Shown: positions 22,673 through 34,259 of the stretch, one piece after another
Position numbering within the stretch: position 1 is the stretch's first letter
How the letters are laid out: every line of letters begins with the position of its first letter
Assembly: GCA_029876055.1 (NCBI GenBank)
Contig: CM056876.1
Span: 62,001-126,000 of the forward strand
Direction: 5' to 3'
Source of the DNA: Madurella fahalii
Taxonomy: Eukaryota; Ascomycota; Sordariomycetes; Sordariales
DNA: 64,000 nt
Made by a program: the position numbers and the translations under genes
Notes under the pieces: generated by a model
The model's database searches: none
The model's input: only the letters and a program-made list of their open reading frames with translations
Told to the model about the DNA's origin: nothing

Positions 22673-23497
22673 CTAGTAATTACTTCTCTTCTTCTCCAGG
22701 GTGTCCAGCATTTCGAAGAAGTGAGGAAGGAACTCCTTAGTTTCGACTTCAAACCCTTGGTGGTGTCCCGGTACCACAAACCTTGGGCAGCCCAGGATTT
22801 TCGCCTGCTCCTCCGTCGCCCGAGCAAAGAATGCATCTTTACACCGAACACCCCTCATCACACCAATGCTGGTCTTGTTCTCTTTTAAGCGCCAAAAGTT
22901 AGGCACATACCCCAGGAGAATTGGGAACTCGTTGTCCCAGAAGTTCCGGGGGTTCTGGGGTTCAGCTGGCGCCGTCTCGGGGACCCCCTCGTCGTCGTAC
23001 CCGATCAGCTGCGCGCGGAACTCACTGGCAGCTTGCTCTAATCCGTGGGCCTCATAGACCTCCATGAGGTGGAGGAACCACTCGAGCACTGCAGAGGCGT
23101 CTGGGAGGAGGGTTATGGTGGGTGCCTCGTGGGAGATGAGGTGGTCGACCATGTCAGGGAAATCGTGGGCAAACTGGAACGCGAAGATGCCTCCACTGCT
23201 GCTGCCAAAGAGGATGGACTTTTCAAAGCCCAGGGCCTTGATGATCGCGCGGATGTCTCGTGCTTGTTGCGGAGGGCTGAGTTTCTTGTTGACCTTCACT
23301 TGGCTTGCGGACATTTGACGCCGGTCGAACGTGACGCAGGTAAACCTGTCAGACAGAGCGGCAATAATGGGGTTGAATTGGCGCCCATGGCCGTTTCCGC
23401 CGGGGATGAAGGTAATAAGAGGCCCTTTGCCTTGGTACCAGTAATGCAAATCACAGCCTTCATTGTGAACAATTGCTCTCGTGGGATTGAATTCCAT
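22673..23497 (-). CDS. Alpha/beta hydrolase
   Basis: A single exon gives 274 aa from the ATG at 23497 (MEFNPTRAIV). An in-frame extension of 38 codons upstream to 23611 is possible but is Ser/Arg-rich and looks non-homologous. Classic hydrolase features follow in order: an oxyanion-hole segment FIPGGNGHGRQF (about 42-54), a strand-turn CVTFDRRQMSAS, the nucleophile elbow FGSSSGGIFAF (Ser at about 109, G-x-S-x-G), and a catalytic His candidate in VPGHHQGFEV near the C-terminus. The length is normal for single-domain esterases and hydrolases of this fold. There is no signal peptide, so the protein is probably cytosolic. The substrate cannot be assigned, and no biosynthetic partners lie next to it. 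Confidence 0.85.
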   Translation of the reverse strand: MEFNPTRAIVHNEGCDLHYWYQGKGPLITFIPGGNGHGRQFNPIIAALSDRFTCVTFDRRQMSASQVKVNKKLSPPQQARDIRAIIKALGFEKSILFGSSSGGIFAFQFAHDFPDMVDHLISHEAPTITLLPDASAVLEWFLHLMEVYEAHGLEQAASEFRAQLIGYDDEGVPETAPAEPQNPRNFWDNEFPILLGYVPNFWRLKENKTSIGVMRGVRCKDAFFARATEEQAKILGCPRFVVPGHHQGFEVETKEFLPHFFEMLDTLEKKRSNY

Positions 23498-25202
23498 GTT
23501 TGACTCGTAAAGTCGGTGTAATGACTTAGTTCGCGAATGCGATTGGTGTGCCTGTGAGAGCGATGTTCCGGTGGCCGTAGACCTATTTATGCTCCTGAGA
23601 CGACTGTGCATTGGTAATCAGAATCCTTCAAACGGGGGGAATGGCCAGAGGGAAGACGAATCGATGAATGGTAGGTGGATCAACCGGCTCCATTCCCGGA
23701 TTTCCGGTTCCATGCCGGCCTAGCAGGAGGCTAGCGTAAGCAGGGCTTAAGAATTCGTTCGGAAGGACTGGGGATATTGTCAAGGGCTTTATCTCGGCCT
23801 TGATCATGTTCACCCCTCTGTGCCATCCGCTGGCTTCTATTTCCCTCCGTTCGTGCCCGTACTGTAGGTGCTAAACCGTGAATTAGCAAGGCCGTGTTGG
23901 TCAGAGATCGGGGGTCTCAAACTGTCTCTAACTCTCGAGCAACTTGCCTCTGAATGTTCATCTCGCGAGTTACAGCCCACAACCTGCTCCGTACTAACTA
24001 CTTTGACCAAAAATCTAGATTTGGATGAAAGGCCACCTTGTCCATGCATATCTCAATGTAATCGCTGGCACAGCCGTGCCCATCTCACGAAAAGGAACGC
24101 AAAAGCAGAAGGTTGAGATCCACAAAGGTCGAAAGATAAATAGCATTTCTGGTTCGTCTGATCACGGGACCTTTAACGCTGAAATACTCGCCGCAACTTT
24201 ATAGGATCTCCGCCGAGATTCCAAGATCCGAGGCTACTCTAGAATACGATATTTTCGGGAGACCCCTAGCTCGCTACACCAAATCATCGTAGAATGCCCG
24301 ATTCAAAGACCTAGAATGGCTCGCTGGGGAGCTTGACCCGTCCAATTCGGTACCACTAACCGATCCCTCTATAGCTAGTCGCAAACAGCTTACGTTATTA
24401 ATCAAGGCACGTAGTAGACCCGATGTCTGGTATCATGGTATGGGGGTTCCCTATACTAGTTCTACGTAATAGGCCTCAACTAAGGGGTCGACGGTGAAAA
24501 AAAAGGTAAGGATTGCCTATAGAGTGATGGCCTGCGAGCATTGCGTAACTATGCTCTCTTGTGCGAAGAGACGCTCTCTAATCTTAGAAGCTGCACTTGC
24601 ATTGAGTGCTGTCTCTGCGGAAACGAGATCTGGCGCAGTCCGGAGTCGTGGGCTCGCGCCAAACTGCATACACCCTTGGATGGTTACCCATTTGCCATCA
24701 TCGCCATCTATCTCATGCTTGATGACGTGGTCTTTGATGCTACCTCTGAAGAGCGAGCTGGGGAAATGGCGTGGCTGCATATTCTGCGGCGCCAGATTTC
24801 CCTCTTTTGGAACGAGAATGGCTTTATAGGGTTGCTGGCGCATATTGGATAAGAAAAATTCGTTCTTCGAGCGGTTAATTGCTCCCATCAAAACCTCGCC
24901 GACACACCTAGGAAACCCTTTGCGACGACGACTCTTCGTAGATGTTGGATTCCGCGACCTGGTGGGCAGGATGACGAGCTTGAACCCAAAGAGGAAGTTA
25001 CGTGCACCGCAGGCTCTGGAGTACCCTTTGTTCCGAGGCACCAAGTTGATATAGGAATGAAATGTAGATTAACGCTTGAACCTTGGAGGCTATACTAAGT
25101 CTAAAGTCTACACAAGTCCGATCCCGCTGGCCCACCAAATTTTCACCAAGCGCAAGGGCCAAACCGCGGAACCGCCTGAAGCTCATGTCAAGGGATAGCC
25201 GG
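23498..25202. other. Intergenic region, partly AT-rich
   Basis: About 1.7 kb. The 24130-24500 part is AT-rich. Between 24494 and 25054 long frames overlap on both strands (a 175-codon minus frame and 103-111-codon plus frames), but none shows a domain, signal peptide or splice continuity. This could be old gene or transposon debris; I cannot support a call. Confidence 0.4.
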
Positions 25203-26221
25203 TCATTTTGTCTTGAGCGCCACCGCCTCTCGAGCGGCGGCGAGCTGCGGAGCCATCTCGAGGAGCTTCATGAAGTCGACGGTGTGCACAATAATGGCAT
25301 TGTCCTCGGCTGCCTTGCTCAACTCCGCACCACCGGTGAGGCAAAAGCCGGCCCTAGGCTTATTGTGCTTTTTGACCGTCGCGTCGAACTTCTGGACAGT
25401 AGCTAGCCACTCGGGTTCTGTGCCTTGGCCAAAATTAATTGGTAGGTTCATACTGACGCGACAGTCGAAGTTGCCCAGCCAGACGATATCAATCTCGGGC
25501 ACCTCGGTCAGGATGGCGTCGAGGTTGTTGATGCCCTCGAGCGACTCGATCTGCACCATGATGGCTGCCTGGTCGTTAAGGTTCTGCCACACGTCACGCC
25601 TCCCGTCAAGCGCGTGGTCCGTAATACCCGGGAGCAGCCGGAACGGCGGCACCGACCGCGTGCCTTTCCGCCGGTCGCACGTGCCAAACTTGGCCGACGA
25701 CACGACATGCTTGGCCTGCTCGACGGTCTCGAGTTGTGGGATGATGATGCTCGCGCCTGCGTCTAGGGCGTAGCCGATGGCTGCGTGATCGTGGCCGGGA
25801 AGGCTGCCATCCAGGTCAGTTAGAAGCGGCCCGGGAACGACATGACGTTTGCATTACCGGACGAAGGGAATGGTGCGCCCGCCGCTCATGAACATGACTT
25901 CGTGCACCATCTGCGAAAGTCAGCAGGAACTAAAAATGCGCAACCTTAGGTTCAGCCACAAACCGTCGTCATGGTCTCGATGTTGCAAGAGGTGTGCTCC
26001 CAGTCAATCCAGACCATGTCGTAGCCCATAGGCGCGAGGAGACGCGTGATTGAGATGGAGCTGAGGCCAGCATAGTACCCGATGAGGCACGGAATCTTCT
26101 TCTCATGGGCATCTCTTATGGCCTGACGGGCGCGGTGCGGTTGAAACAGTGATGGTGCTGCGTACGCCTGCATGCCCTCCAAGGCGTCGGGGTTGCTGGA
26201 GGGTGGCAAGTTGGAGCCCAT
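25203..26221 (-). CDS. HpcH/HpaI aldolase/citrate-lyase family protein
   Basis: Three exons, 26221-25964, 25910-25858 and 25803-25203, give 303 aa. The 53- and 54-nt introns have GTTTGT..CTGAC..GCAG and GTAATG..CTGAC..GCAG and join in frame. The 53-nt middle exon supplies MVHEVMFMSGGRTIPFVR. The start is the ATG in CCCATG at 26221; no ATG lies further upstream in the frame. Family features of PF03328 are present: G-x-D-M-V-W-I-D-W-E-H-T (about 68-80), IPFVR.PGHD, LDAGASIIIPQLETVEQA, a metal-ligand Glu in MVQIESLEG, and LGNFDCRVSMNLP. The enzyme class performs metal-dependent retro-aldol cleavage of 2-keto-3-deoxy or 4-hydroxy-2-oxo acids, giving pyruvate or a relative. A catabolic cytosolic role is inferred. 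Confidence 0.88.
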
Positions 26222-27685
26222 GGTGGACGAGGTTGACAATCTCGTTGAGACGGCTGGGCGAGATGGAATAATAAGCAAAAGATTGGGTGTGCGTGGAGAT
26301 CGCACTGCAGAATTCCAGCGTCACCAGCTTGATCGAGCCGGGCCGGGCTTGGGTTAATTAATATGGGCGGTCTGACCTAACGCCGCACTTGGGCTCGCTC
26401 TTGCCAAAGCAAGGGCGCAGCCGGTGGCCGGCCGTCTCGGTCGGACTGGAAAGAGTTCGATGGCCGCGTCCGATGGAAGTAGGGAAAGGTCCATCCTTCG
26501 CCCACCCTGGAAGGATATACGCACCCCTGTCCCCGCCTTGGAGCTTCCCTCGAGCTAGTGGTGTGGGCGGCGAACCGGTGCGTCTTACGGCGGGTCCGGT
26601 CGGTTTCGTCCCCAAAGGCCTTTCCTCTACAGAGCCTGATGACGAACCGATTGGCCAGTCCGGACTGGCCACTCTGACGCGTAGAGCTCGGACTACTGAC
26701 CCGTCCTTTGCGTTTTGAGCTCTCATTAACCGCCTAACGTTAGATCACACACCGTGACACGGTGACAACCCAGTTTAGACTGGCCACCCTCTCGCCCCGC
26801 TGTAGCCAGTAGTGCTATAGGGAGCTTGCCGGTCGCGCCCCGTCACGCCTAGAGCTCTATATGCAAGCCCAAGGAACGTATGCGGAGTCAAGGGTTGGCG
26901 TGGATCTTGTCTCTTGGTGTCTGCCCGGCGTATCTACGGCTGCCGCGCGCCGCGCCCGGGATGGCGGTATTCTGGCGGCAACACCTCTATCTCCATAGTT
27001 AGCGCAGTTGGCCCAGGATAATCTTCGGAGCGCGCTGATGAATGAACAAAGCGTTGAATATAGCCTTACCTGAGCTGGGCTGCTGTTTGTCTGCTCGGCA
27101 ACTAACTGGCTTGGAGGGGCGTTGTCAGGTGTTTCGGGTTGTTGCTTAGTTGGTCTGGTTGAGATCCATGGCAAACAACAGACCGTCAGTCGATGCCATC
27201 CGTGTAAATATGACAGAGCTACCCACACCGATCAGCGAGATGGCAGATGGGAGACGTCTGCTAGAGATACAGGCTACACAGCCGCAGCGTCTCGCGAGCA
27301 TCACTATTAAGCTTGAAGGGGAAACCGCATCGAAATCCCCCTGATACCCCCAGTTTATCCGACCTTAAGTCCGGCAACTGCTTAGATTGATACGCGCAAA
27401 GAGGGAGTTGTCTTTATGAGGTACCAAGACGCCAGTAACTGGCTTCGATTGAGGGAAACGGGAATACAGGTGTATTAATAAGCCGCGTTCCACGATGCGC
27501 TGTACATGCTTGTTGTACTGTTCTCCACGACGCATGCGTGCGTCTCCGAGTTTCTCGACTCTTGTGCAACCGAACAATGCGGACCCCTAACTCCAGAATA
27601 AGTGAGCCTGATGCCATGTGTAACAAAACCGAAGAGCAAGAAAGATCCTCCACACAAAGCAAAGCAACGCTCTCGACATGATGTC
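26222..27685. other. Intergenic region with a 20-bp palindrome
   Basis: About 1.5 kb upstream of the aldolase. The 26358-26726 part is open on both strands but without domains. It contains a perfect 20-bp palindrome (listed separately). No gene or RNA is supported. Confidence 0.45.
26652..26671. repeat. Perfect 20-bp palindrome
   Basis: TGGCCAGTCCGGACTGGCCA reads identically on both strands with no spacer. Its right half, GACTGGCCAC, recurs at about 26778. It lies about 430 nt upstream of the aldolase ATG. It could be a dimeric regulator site or a chance or structural element. Confidence 0.8.
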
Positions 27686-29576
27686 TCAAACCAAGACCGA
27701 CACGGCTGCAACAGACTTCTGTCGATCCTCTTTGTCCTTTTTCATCTTGAATAGCTGCTTGATCATATCTCTCTTCTTCTCCTTCGGCTTCCCCGAGACG
27801 CTGTCCCCGTCGTCCTCTTTACTACCCTCATCGATCGCCCTAAGCGCAGTCTTGGAAGAGTGCTTGGACGACCGCGACACGGTGGATCCCTCCCGGTGGC
27901 TCCGACTGCTACGATGGCTCCGGCGGCTCCGCTCGCTTGCTGCCTCGCTCTCTGCGCCATCCTCATTCTTGGAATCCTTCCTGCTGCTCTTGCGATCAGG
28001 TACCTTGTGGTCCTCCTCTTTATGTGAGTGGTGCCGACTGCTGCTGCTACGGTGGCTCCGATGGGACCGGCGCGACCGGTAGCTGTACACGCTCCTGCCG
28101 GCCTGCGATACAGAATCGCTCGGATCCACCTCGTCGTCGCGGCACATCTCGCGTAGCGCGCGTTCCGCCTCGCGACTCATTAGCTCGATGTCGGCGGCCG
28201 ATTCGTCTTCGCCAAACGGCACGATGCCGCGACGCCACGTCTCAATGCTGCTCAGTTCTTCAACATCGTCTAGCACAACCGCTTCGTCGTAGCTAGCAGC
28301 ACTGGCGGGGATGGGCCCGGAGGTGGGCAGGGCTTTCCGGTCGACAGCTGCAGCGGCTAGCGCGGACTGGGGCGCCGCGCGCATCTCGATCGGCGCCTCC
28401 AGTGTTTTGGCGCCGGCATCCGCGATACGCTTGACAATTTTCCACCCGCCAAACATGACGACTGTCACGCCAACCGCCACGCTGGCGCCGATCAGAAACT
28501 GCGGGCTCGCCAGCAGCGCAAAAACCGCTGGGCTGCCGCCCTTGAGAAAAGCCAGGAACCCAGGGCTCATCTTGCCAATCAAGGCGCTCAGCTCGGCGAG
28601 CGACAGCGCCACGGCAGCGGCTGCTTCGGGATTCCGCTGCAAGTTCTCAATCATGGAACTCGCCGTGTGGTGCATGCATTGCGCTTCCTCCAAGAAATCC
28701 TCGATGCGGTCCAACAGGCCGAGGGCCTCCACTTCCTGGGGGTCTTCGGGCCCGGCATCTCTTTCTTCCTGGTGTGCCGGCTCCAGGTCGTGGTAGGACG
28801 CGAGGTCGGGCGGTAGGTCACCATAGGCGAGGTCCATGTCGATGGATTTTTTCTTAGACAGGGATGGGTCGGAGCGGGGGCGGTGCACGAGTTGCCGCCG
28901 ATCCCGCGCTGGGACAACTGCTCTAGACGCAGGCGCCGGGGTGGACTGATGAATAGATTCGGCGGGCGGCGGAGGGGCGGCAAGCGTCGGGCGAGAAAGC
29001 TGCATGTCCCGCGGGGCCGTTTCGGCGTATGGCGATCGGTATGCCTTGGACGGCGTTGTGGCGGAGACTTCGGAGTGCGACTTGAGGTTGGACTCGGTCA
29101 GGGCGGGGCGGTCCCGCGAAGACGACCGCGGTTGGTGGGATCGCCTCGAACGGCGGCTGTAGCGGGTAGAGGCATGCGATCGACCGTCGTCGTCCTCGTC
29201 GTGCGATCTCCCGCGACCGGACCCATCGCCGAGTGATCGACGGTCGTACGCATTGTCGATTTCGCCATCGTGCCTGCCGTAGTGGTAGTCGTTGTAGTAC
29301 GGATCGGCGGGCCCACGCGGTGTCACATCAAATGTCTTGGCCCGCTGGATCCCGGCGCGCCCGGCTTTGACAGCATCTTTCTTGTCCCGGTAGGCTGCCT
29401 GGGCCTCCTTGAAAATGTTGACCAGCTGCTTACCCTGTGCGTTGTTAGTGCTGGTACCCGGGGGCCTCGTGGCGCCGGGTGGTAGCGGCAGGTACCAGGG
29501 AGTGGGCGAAGGGGCTTACCGTGCTAATAACCTTCCCCGAGTTGTTGACGATGGTGATGATCTCGGTAGCCGGCAT
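27686..29576 (-). CDS. Ser/Arg-rich protein with one hydrophobic span; unknown function
   Basis: Two exons, 29576-29520 and 29434-27686, give 601 aa. The 85-nt intron has GTAAGC, CTAAC and ACAG and joins VISTGKQLVNIFKEA in frame. The start is the ATG giving MPATEIITIVNNSGK. An N-terminal mainly helical part (1-55) is followed by a disordered Arg/Ser/Pro-rich region (about 56-210). A helical region (about 250-320) leads into one strong hydrophobic segment at about 330-355 (FLIGASVAVGVTVVMFGGW). The C-terminal third has repeated SRRSHRSHRSSSS-type stretches and ends in a Lys-rich section (KEKKRDMIKQLFKMKKDKED). I do not recognise a named domain. The next gene upstream is also a membrane protein of unknown role in the same direction. 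The Arg/Ser repeats could suggest phosphorylation; anchoring in a membrane is inferred. Confidence 0.75.
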
Positions 29577-30777
29577 TTTGACACGTGACGTCGCCTTCAG
29601 TTCGAGTATGGGCTGATTCGAACCAGTCACGTTGTGGAATCACTCCATGCGACGCGGTACTAGCGCTGTCCTTGTCCCAGCAAGAAGCCTGCTTAGGAGT
29701 ATTGGAGGTGTTTTTGCACATGTGCGGTGGAGACGGGTGCTAAAATATCAAGAGTTCCTCGGGCTCAAGGGGCAGAAAGAGGGTTTATTATTTAGCTTCC
29801 ATCGTGGGGCACCGCTTTTCTGCCCAGCGGGTATGTGTCCGGGGAATGGCAGAATCAAGAACGTTTCAGGCGTGCCCCGCCAAACGCCAGCAAACGACAG
29901 TTGCATCCAGGGCTGGTACCATGACTGGACAGCTTGCCATCGGGCATGGGAGCAGGAACCACTCCACACAGGCCAAGCTGGCTCACAGCATCCGATCACC
30001 GCGAGCTTGTCCAGGCGGTCACCTCTCGCTCACCGCATCCTCGCCCCTGGTCACGAGCGTGGGGCGTTGGTGCGGGGCGTCTTGGGGGCCCGGCCGCTGT
30101 AATTGGCGGCCGACGGAGCCGACCGCTGGAGCACAGAACCCGGAGAGCCGGTCATGGAAGCTCTCCGCGATGCGCAGGTGGCTGGCACGAGCAGTCTCCA
30201 CTCCGCAGTGATGAGTTGGCTCGGATTGCGACTCGCGGCACGCCATCGAAATGGCTCGCCTGCCGGGATGGATCGTCTTGCCAGTTCATCAGCATTAGCG
30301 AGCCCCACTTTCACAGGCACTCTAGGTGGCAGGTGCATCGAACGAGGGCCGGTTTGCGTCCTGCTGCAGGCGAATTGCATCCGCCGCCGCTCCTGCGCTG
30401 TCGGGGTGCGATAGTCGGGTCAAAATTCGGTGGGTTGGGCTGCCACCCCTTCCTCCAATGACTCTGCAGTCTCTAAGCTCTGCCGATCGAGCATCAGGAG
30501 TCTGCGTACTGCTGGCACGACAGCCATGGCGATACGTCGCGTCCTCCTGACCAGAACAACGGACAATTCTCTGTTCCATATGGGATCGGAATCGGTAGGC
30601 TGAACCGTCTAGATGCAGTATTGCCCCTACGTGTCGGTGCGATCCAAACGAGAGGGTATCCAGTCAAAAACCAGTTTTAAGCACCATGTTAAGGCCTTGT
30701 TGTTGCAGTGCCGTGAGCGCATCGGACCACGCCCGGTGACAATAGTTTGAAGTTCTAGGCCGCCAACGCGCCGGTAT
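29577..30777. other. Intergenic region
   Basis: About 1.2 kb between two minus-strand genes. Frames of 100-175 codons occur on both strands at 29632-30461 but mirror each other and have no domain. Treated as the promoter region of the Ser/Arg-rich gene and the 3' flank of the modin-like gene. Confidence 0.45.
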
Positions 30778-32815
30778 TCAGGCGATATACACAGGAAGCC
30801 GACTACCTAATAGCTCGCTCTTGGGGATCTGGACGTCCTTCTTGTGGAAATCGTGGAGCAGCAGCCAGCATAACATCCGCAGAACAAGCGTGCACCAAAT
30901 AGCCGACGCCCGCGCCTCGAGGCTGGTAGTGGCGTCCATGCCGAGGAGCTGGTGCGGGGCGCGATCGGGCGGCTGTATGTGGAGGGCAGGAACCGACTGG
31001 CTGCTTTCCTGGCCTTGTAGTTGCGGCGGGCTCGGAGATATGGGTCTTGACGGCGATGGAGAGGGTGTGGGCGGCGCCGAGACGGTCTTCATCTCGTTAA
31101 TGGCCTCGACAGAAGCCTCACGGGAATGCACCGACGGCGCGTATTGGCTTGTCTGTCGCCGCATGTACGACGTCACGGCACGGTCCCTAACCTGACCGAG
31201 GACCTTGTAGAAGTAGAGCTCCATGAACGCCTCCTGGCGCAGCTCTGGGCTGGCAGCCGTGAGTTCGCCGAAATGCTCGGCTCGCTGCCTCACGACGCTG
31301 CGGTCATCCTTGATAGTAAAATCTCCTTCTTCATTGATCAGCTTGAGAACTTCTTGAAAATGTTCCCGGACCACCATCCGAACGAGATCCCGGTCGCTCT
31401 TCTTTAGGAAGTCGTCACAACTGTCCAGCACATCGTGCAGGGTATTGAGCAGCGGCATGGAGTAGCCGGGCGTCCTGGACTTTTTATCCTGATCTAGAAT
31501 CCGCACCAGCTCCTCGGCATCGTCTTTCAGCTGCTGGATTTGCGGCACCGGGGGGACATCCAACTCCGAATCGGACACTTTCTTCCAGTACTCTCTCACG
31601 AGCCGGCGGAGGTTGAAAAAGTTCTTGTCCCAGTGGTACGGTGTGGGGTTTGGCAACATGCGGAAGGCGCTGTTCCGGATGCGCAGCGTCTTGCCTAGCA
31701 TTCCCAGGAGTTCGAACGGGACTGCGCATGGTCAGCTGTGGTGCCCTGCTACTGAACGGACCGCACTTACCCGGAAAGAGATGGCTGTGTTTAGTGTCGT
31801 TTGAGCGAAAGTAGTTGGCCGTGTCAGTATTGCAGTCGATCAATACCATGGTCTCGGCGATCTCGTCCATGCTGCCGAGCTGGAGGAAGCTGAGGTCCTT
31901 AGGCTCCTCGTTGGGGAACTCGACTCGGCGCCTGTCCTTGTTGTTCTCCTGGAACAGCGTCGAGACGATGCCGCAGCACAGCTCCTTGACTTCGTCCACC
32001 GGGATCACCCTGTTCTCCTGGAACCTGCTTTTACCGCATATCTGGAACGTAAACATGACGCCGAGATCGGGAATGTGCGTGCCCGTGAGAATGTACCCAT
32101 TACCCTCGGCCCGGTACCGCTCTTTTGACCGATCAAACTCCTTCCAGTATATGCCCATCATGGCCGCGATTTCGAGGAGGTGGCAAAAGGCCGTCGTCGC
32201 GTAGGGCTTTTTGACGTCGGCTGGCATCGTGTCCCAGCTCCGCTTCTTGGCCTGGACCGCGACGGCGAGGGTGTGGTTATTAAAATCACCAGGGGGGGTA
32301 TTCACTGGCGGGCCGTTCTTGTAGTGCTGCTGCTGCCACTCCTGACTCTCCTTTTCCATCGACTGGAGCTCCGAGAGCAGCGTCACCCAGGATGCCCTCT
32401 CGTTATCGGCCGTGTGCACTCGGCTCTCTTGCAGCGACTGTCTCTGCTTCTCTTCGTCCATTGGGAGCAGCGCCCTCGTCTCTTCCAGGCTTCGCGTCGT
32501 GCCATTCACGAAATGAATGGGCTTGTTCTTGATTGGTCCCTTGGTGTTGGTCGGGGGGCAGACGAAGATGACGGGTGTCTCGAACTGGACTTCGAACCGC
32601 AACTCGGTTGCTCGGAATTTCCGCTTTTTGCTCTCGTGCCACTTTCCCATGACGCTCTCGCCGCAATTGGAGTATCCGGCAGCGGACGCAATATATTGTT
32701 GGAGAACCTGGGCAACGGTGCCCAGAAGGGCCACAAGCGACACAACGAGGGCGACCCAGTTGATGGTATCGCCCTGGTCAGACCCGCCGCCTCCAGAAGT
32801 CGTGCTGTTGTCCAT
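30778..32815 (-). CDS. 'Modin'-like fungal membrane protein; unknown function
   Basis: Two exons, 32815-31771 and 31721-30778, give 662 aa. The 49-nt intron (GTAAGT..CTGACC..GCAG) joins LFPVPFELLGMLGKTLRIRN. A short Ser/Gly-rich N-terminus precedes a single hydrophobic span at about 18-42 (VALVVSLVALLGTVAQVLQQY). The large remainder is soluble-looking and not low-complexity, with blocks such as YSNCGESVMGKWHESKKRKF, ELRFEVQFETPVIFVCPP, AKKRSWDTMPADVKKPYATT, HLLEIAAMMGIYWKEFDRSKERYRAEGNGY and a second-exon part rich in charged helices. A Pro/Ser-rich section (about 570-600) comes before a final hydrophobic helix. From memory, close relatives carry the database label 'modin', which implies no tested function. 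The conserved blocks suggest a real, constrained family across Sordariomycetes. Confidence 0.75.
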
Positions 32816-34259
32816 TCTGTCGGGGAGGCCGCTTTGGCGAGGTCGATGGGTCGGGTCAAGACGGCTGCTAGGTGCTCACGAATTTGGGCCTCACCTAGTT
32901 CCACAATCCGTACTCGAGGGAAAGGCGCGGCAAGAATACACGGGCATGCCAGGCGCTGGAATAGGAGACAAGCGGATCAACGTGCTCGAAAGAAAGCTTG
33001 GAGCAATGCGTGGAAGGGAGGCAAACCGGAGTCAACCCAAGAGGACTGGCCTGCATCTTGGGCGCGGTCGGTCAGGCGTCGCAAGATTTGGACGACTGGG
33101 GCTTTGAAGACAGGCGCGAGGCAGCCAATAAGGTGCGCTGTGGCTTCAGCATCGCCAGCGGCTTCGGCCCCAAGGCACATCAGCCATGGCTCAATTCAGC
33201 TTAGCGGACACAAGCCACCGAACAGACCATCAACTGCGCGCGGCCTCCACCGCCGATCGCCAGCTTGGTGGCCAGTCGACGTGCTTCGAACCCGGGCCGC
33301 TCGAATTGGGTGATGCGTTTCATGGATGCCTCCGGCAACCGAGGGCGGTGCCGTTTCGCGCGCACCAGCGGCGGTTATCGCAGAAAGCGGAGGTACCAAA
33401 TGGCTAGCGCGTTTTGGCTCTGGTTGGCCAGTGGGACCCACTCGCAAGCTGTAAACGGGGATGTTTGTGCCAAGGTAAAGGTAATTGTACAGGACTGGAC
33501 TGTACTTCGCAGCGAGGATGACCCGCCTTTTCGGTCTATCCGTCATCCCGTTGACTAAGGTACTTTACACATTTCGGATTGGGTTCTTTTTTCCCGCCGT
33601 CAAATTCGGGAAAAAAAAAAAAAGATCCTAACTAAACAAGGCCTTTCGTGCCTCGAACTTTAAAATGTTCTTAATATCGTCAACGCTCCGGAGGCTAATT
33701 AATTAGCAAACAGTTCGCCGCTCTCGGGCTGCAGGGCCGTGATTGCTCATCTGGTCCGAGTGCGCTTGTTGGCCGACCTCTCGCTGAGGTTGCCCAGACT
33801 CCTGCTCTTCAACCGCAGCCATGCTCACCGCACGGGATCCAGTTATACCGTGTGAGCTTGTCCGGGTCTGTGTTGGAACCTCCTTCTGCGCGAACAAGAG
33901 CGCTGATGCTGCCTCTCTCGTCTGCCACGGCTTCATCTTGGGTCGAATGGCTATAAGACGCGGAAGGCAGGAACAGCCACGATTTGTCCGTCAACATTTA
34001 GCTAAACTATGCACGAGTCGTAGACGGCAAAGCCGGTCAACATTGACTTCTATTTACTTGCGCGCTAGGCCCGGCGATTGGTATGGGTAATCCTCGCGGA
34101 TGGGGTTTTATCATACGCGTTGACAAGCCGTAAGCCAGGTTGCGGGTGCTTGCCTTTTGAGCTGCCATCAGTTGTTCCCGACCTTCTGGGCTACCACGGG
34201 CAGGGGACTGTGCTGCTTGCTCGGTGAAAGAAGGCTATACGGCCGATGACCTATGCAAA
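32816..34259. other. Intergenic region with a 13-base A-run
   Basis: About 1.4 kb upstream of the modin-like gene. Plus-strand frames near 32180-33313 are shadows of that gene extended into the flank. A run of 13 A lies at 33611-33623. No gene supported. Confidence 0.45.

Noticed and set aside
24494..25054. Overlapping 103-175-codon frames on both strands
   Set aside because: Neither strand shows a recognisable family or consistent splice signals; left as possible debris.
32180..33313. 377-codon plus-strand frame
   Set aside because: Shadow of the modin-like gene on the other strand, extended into its GC-rich upstream flank.
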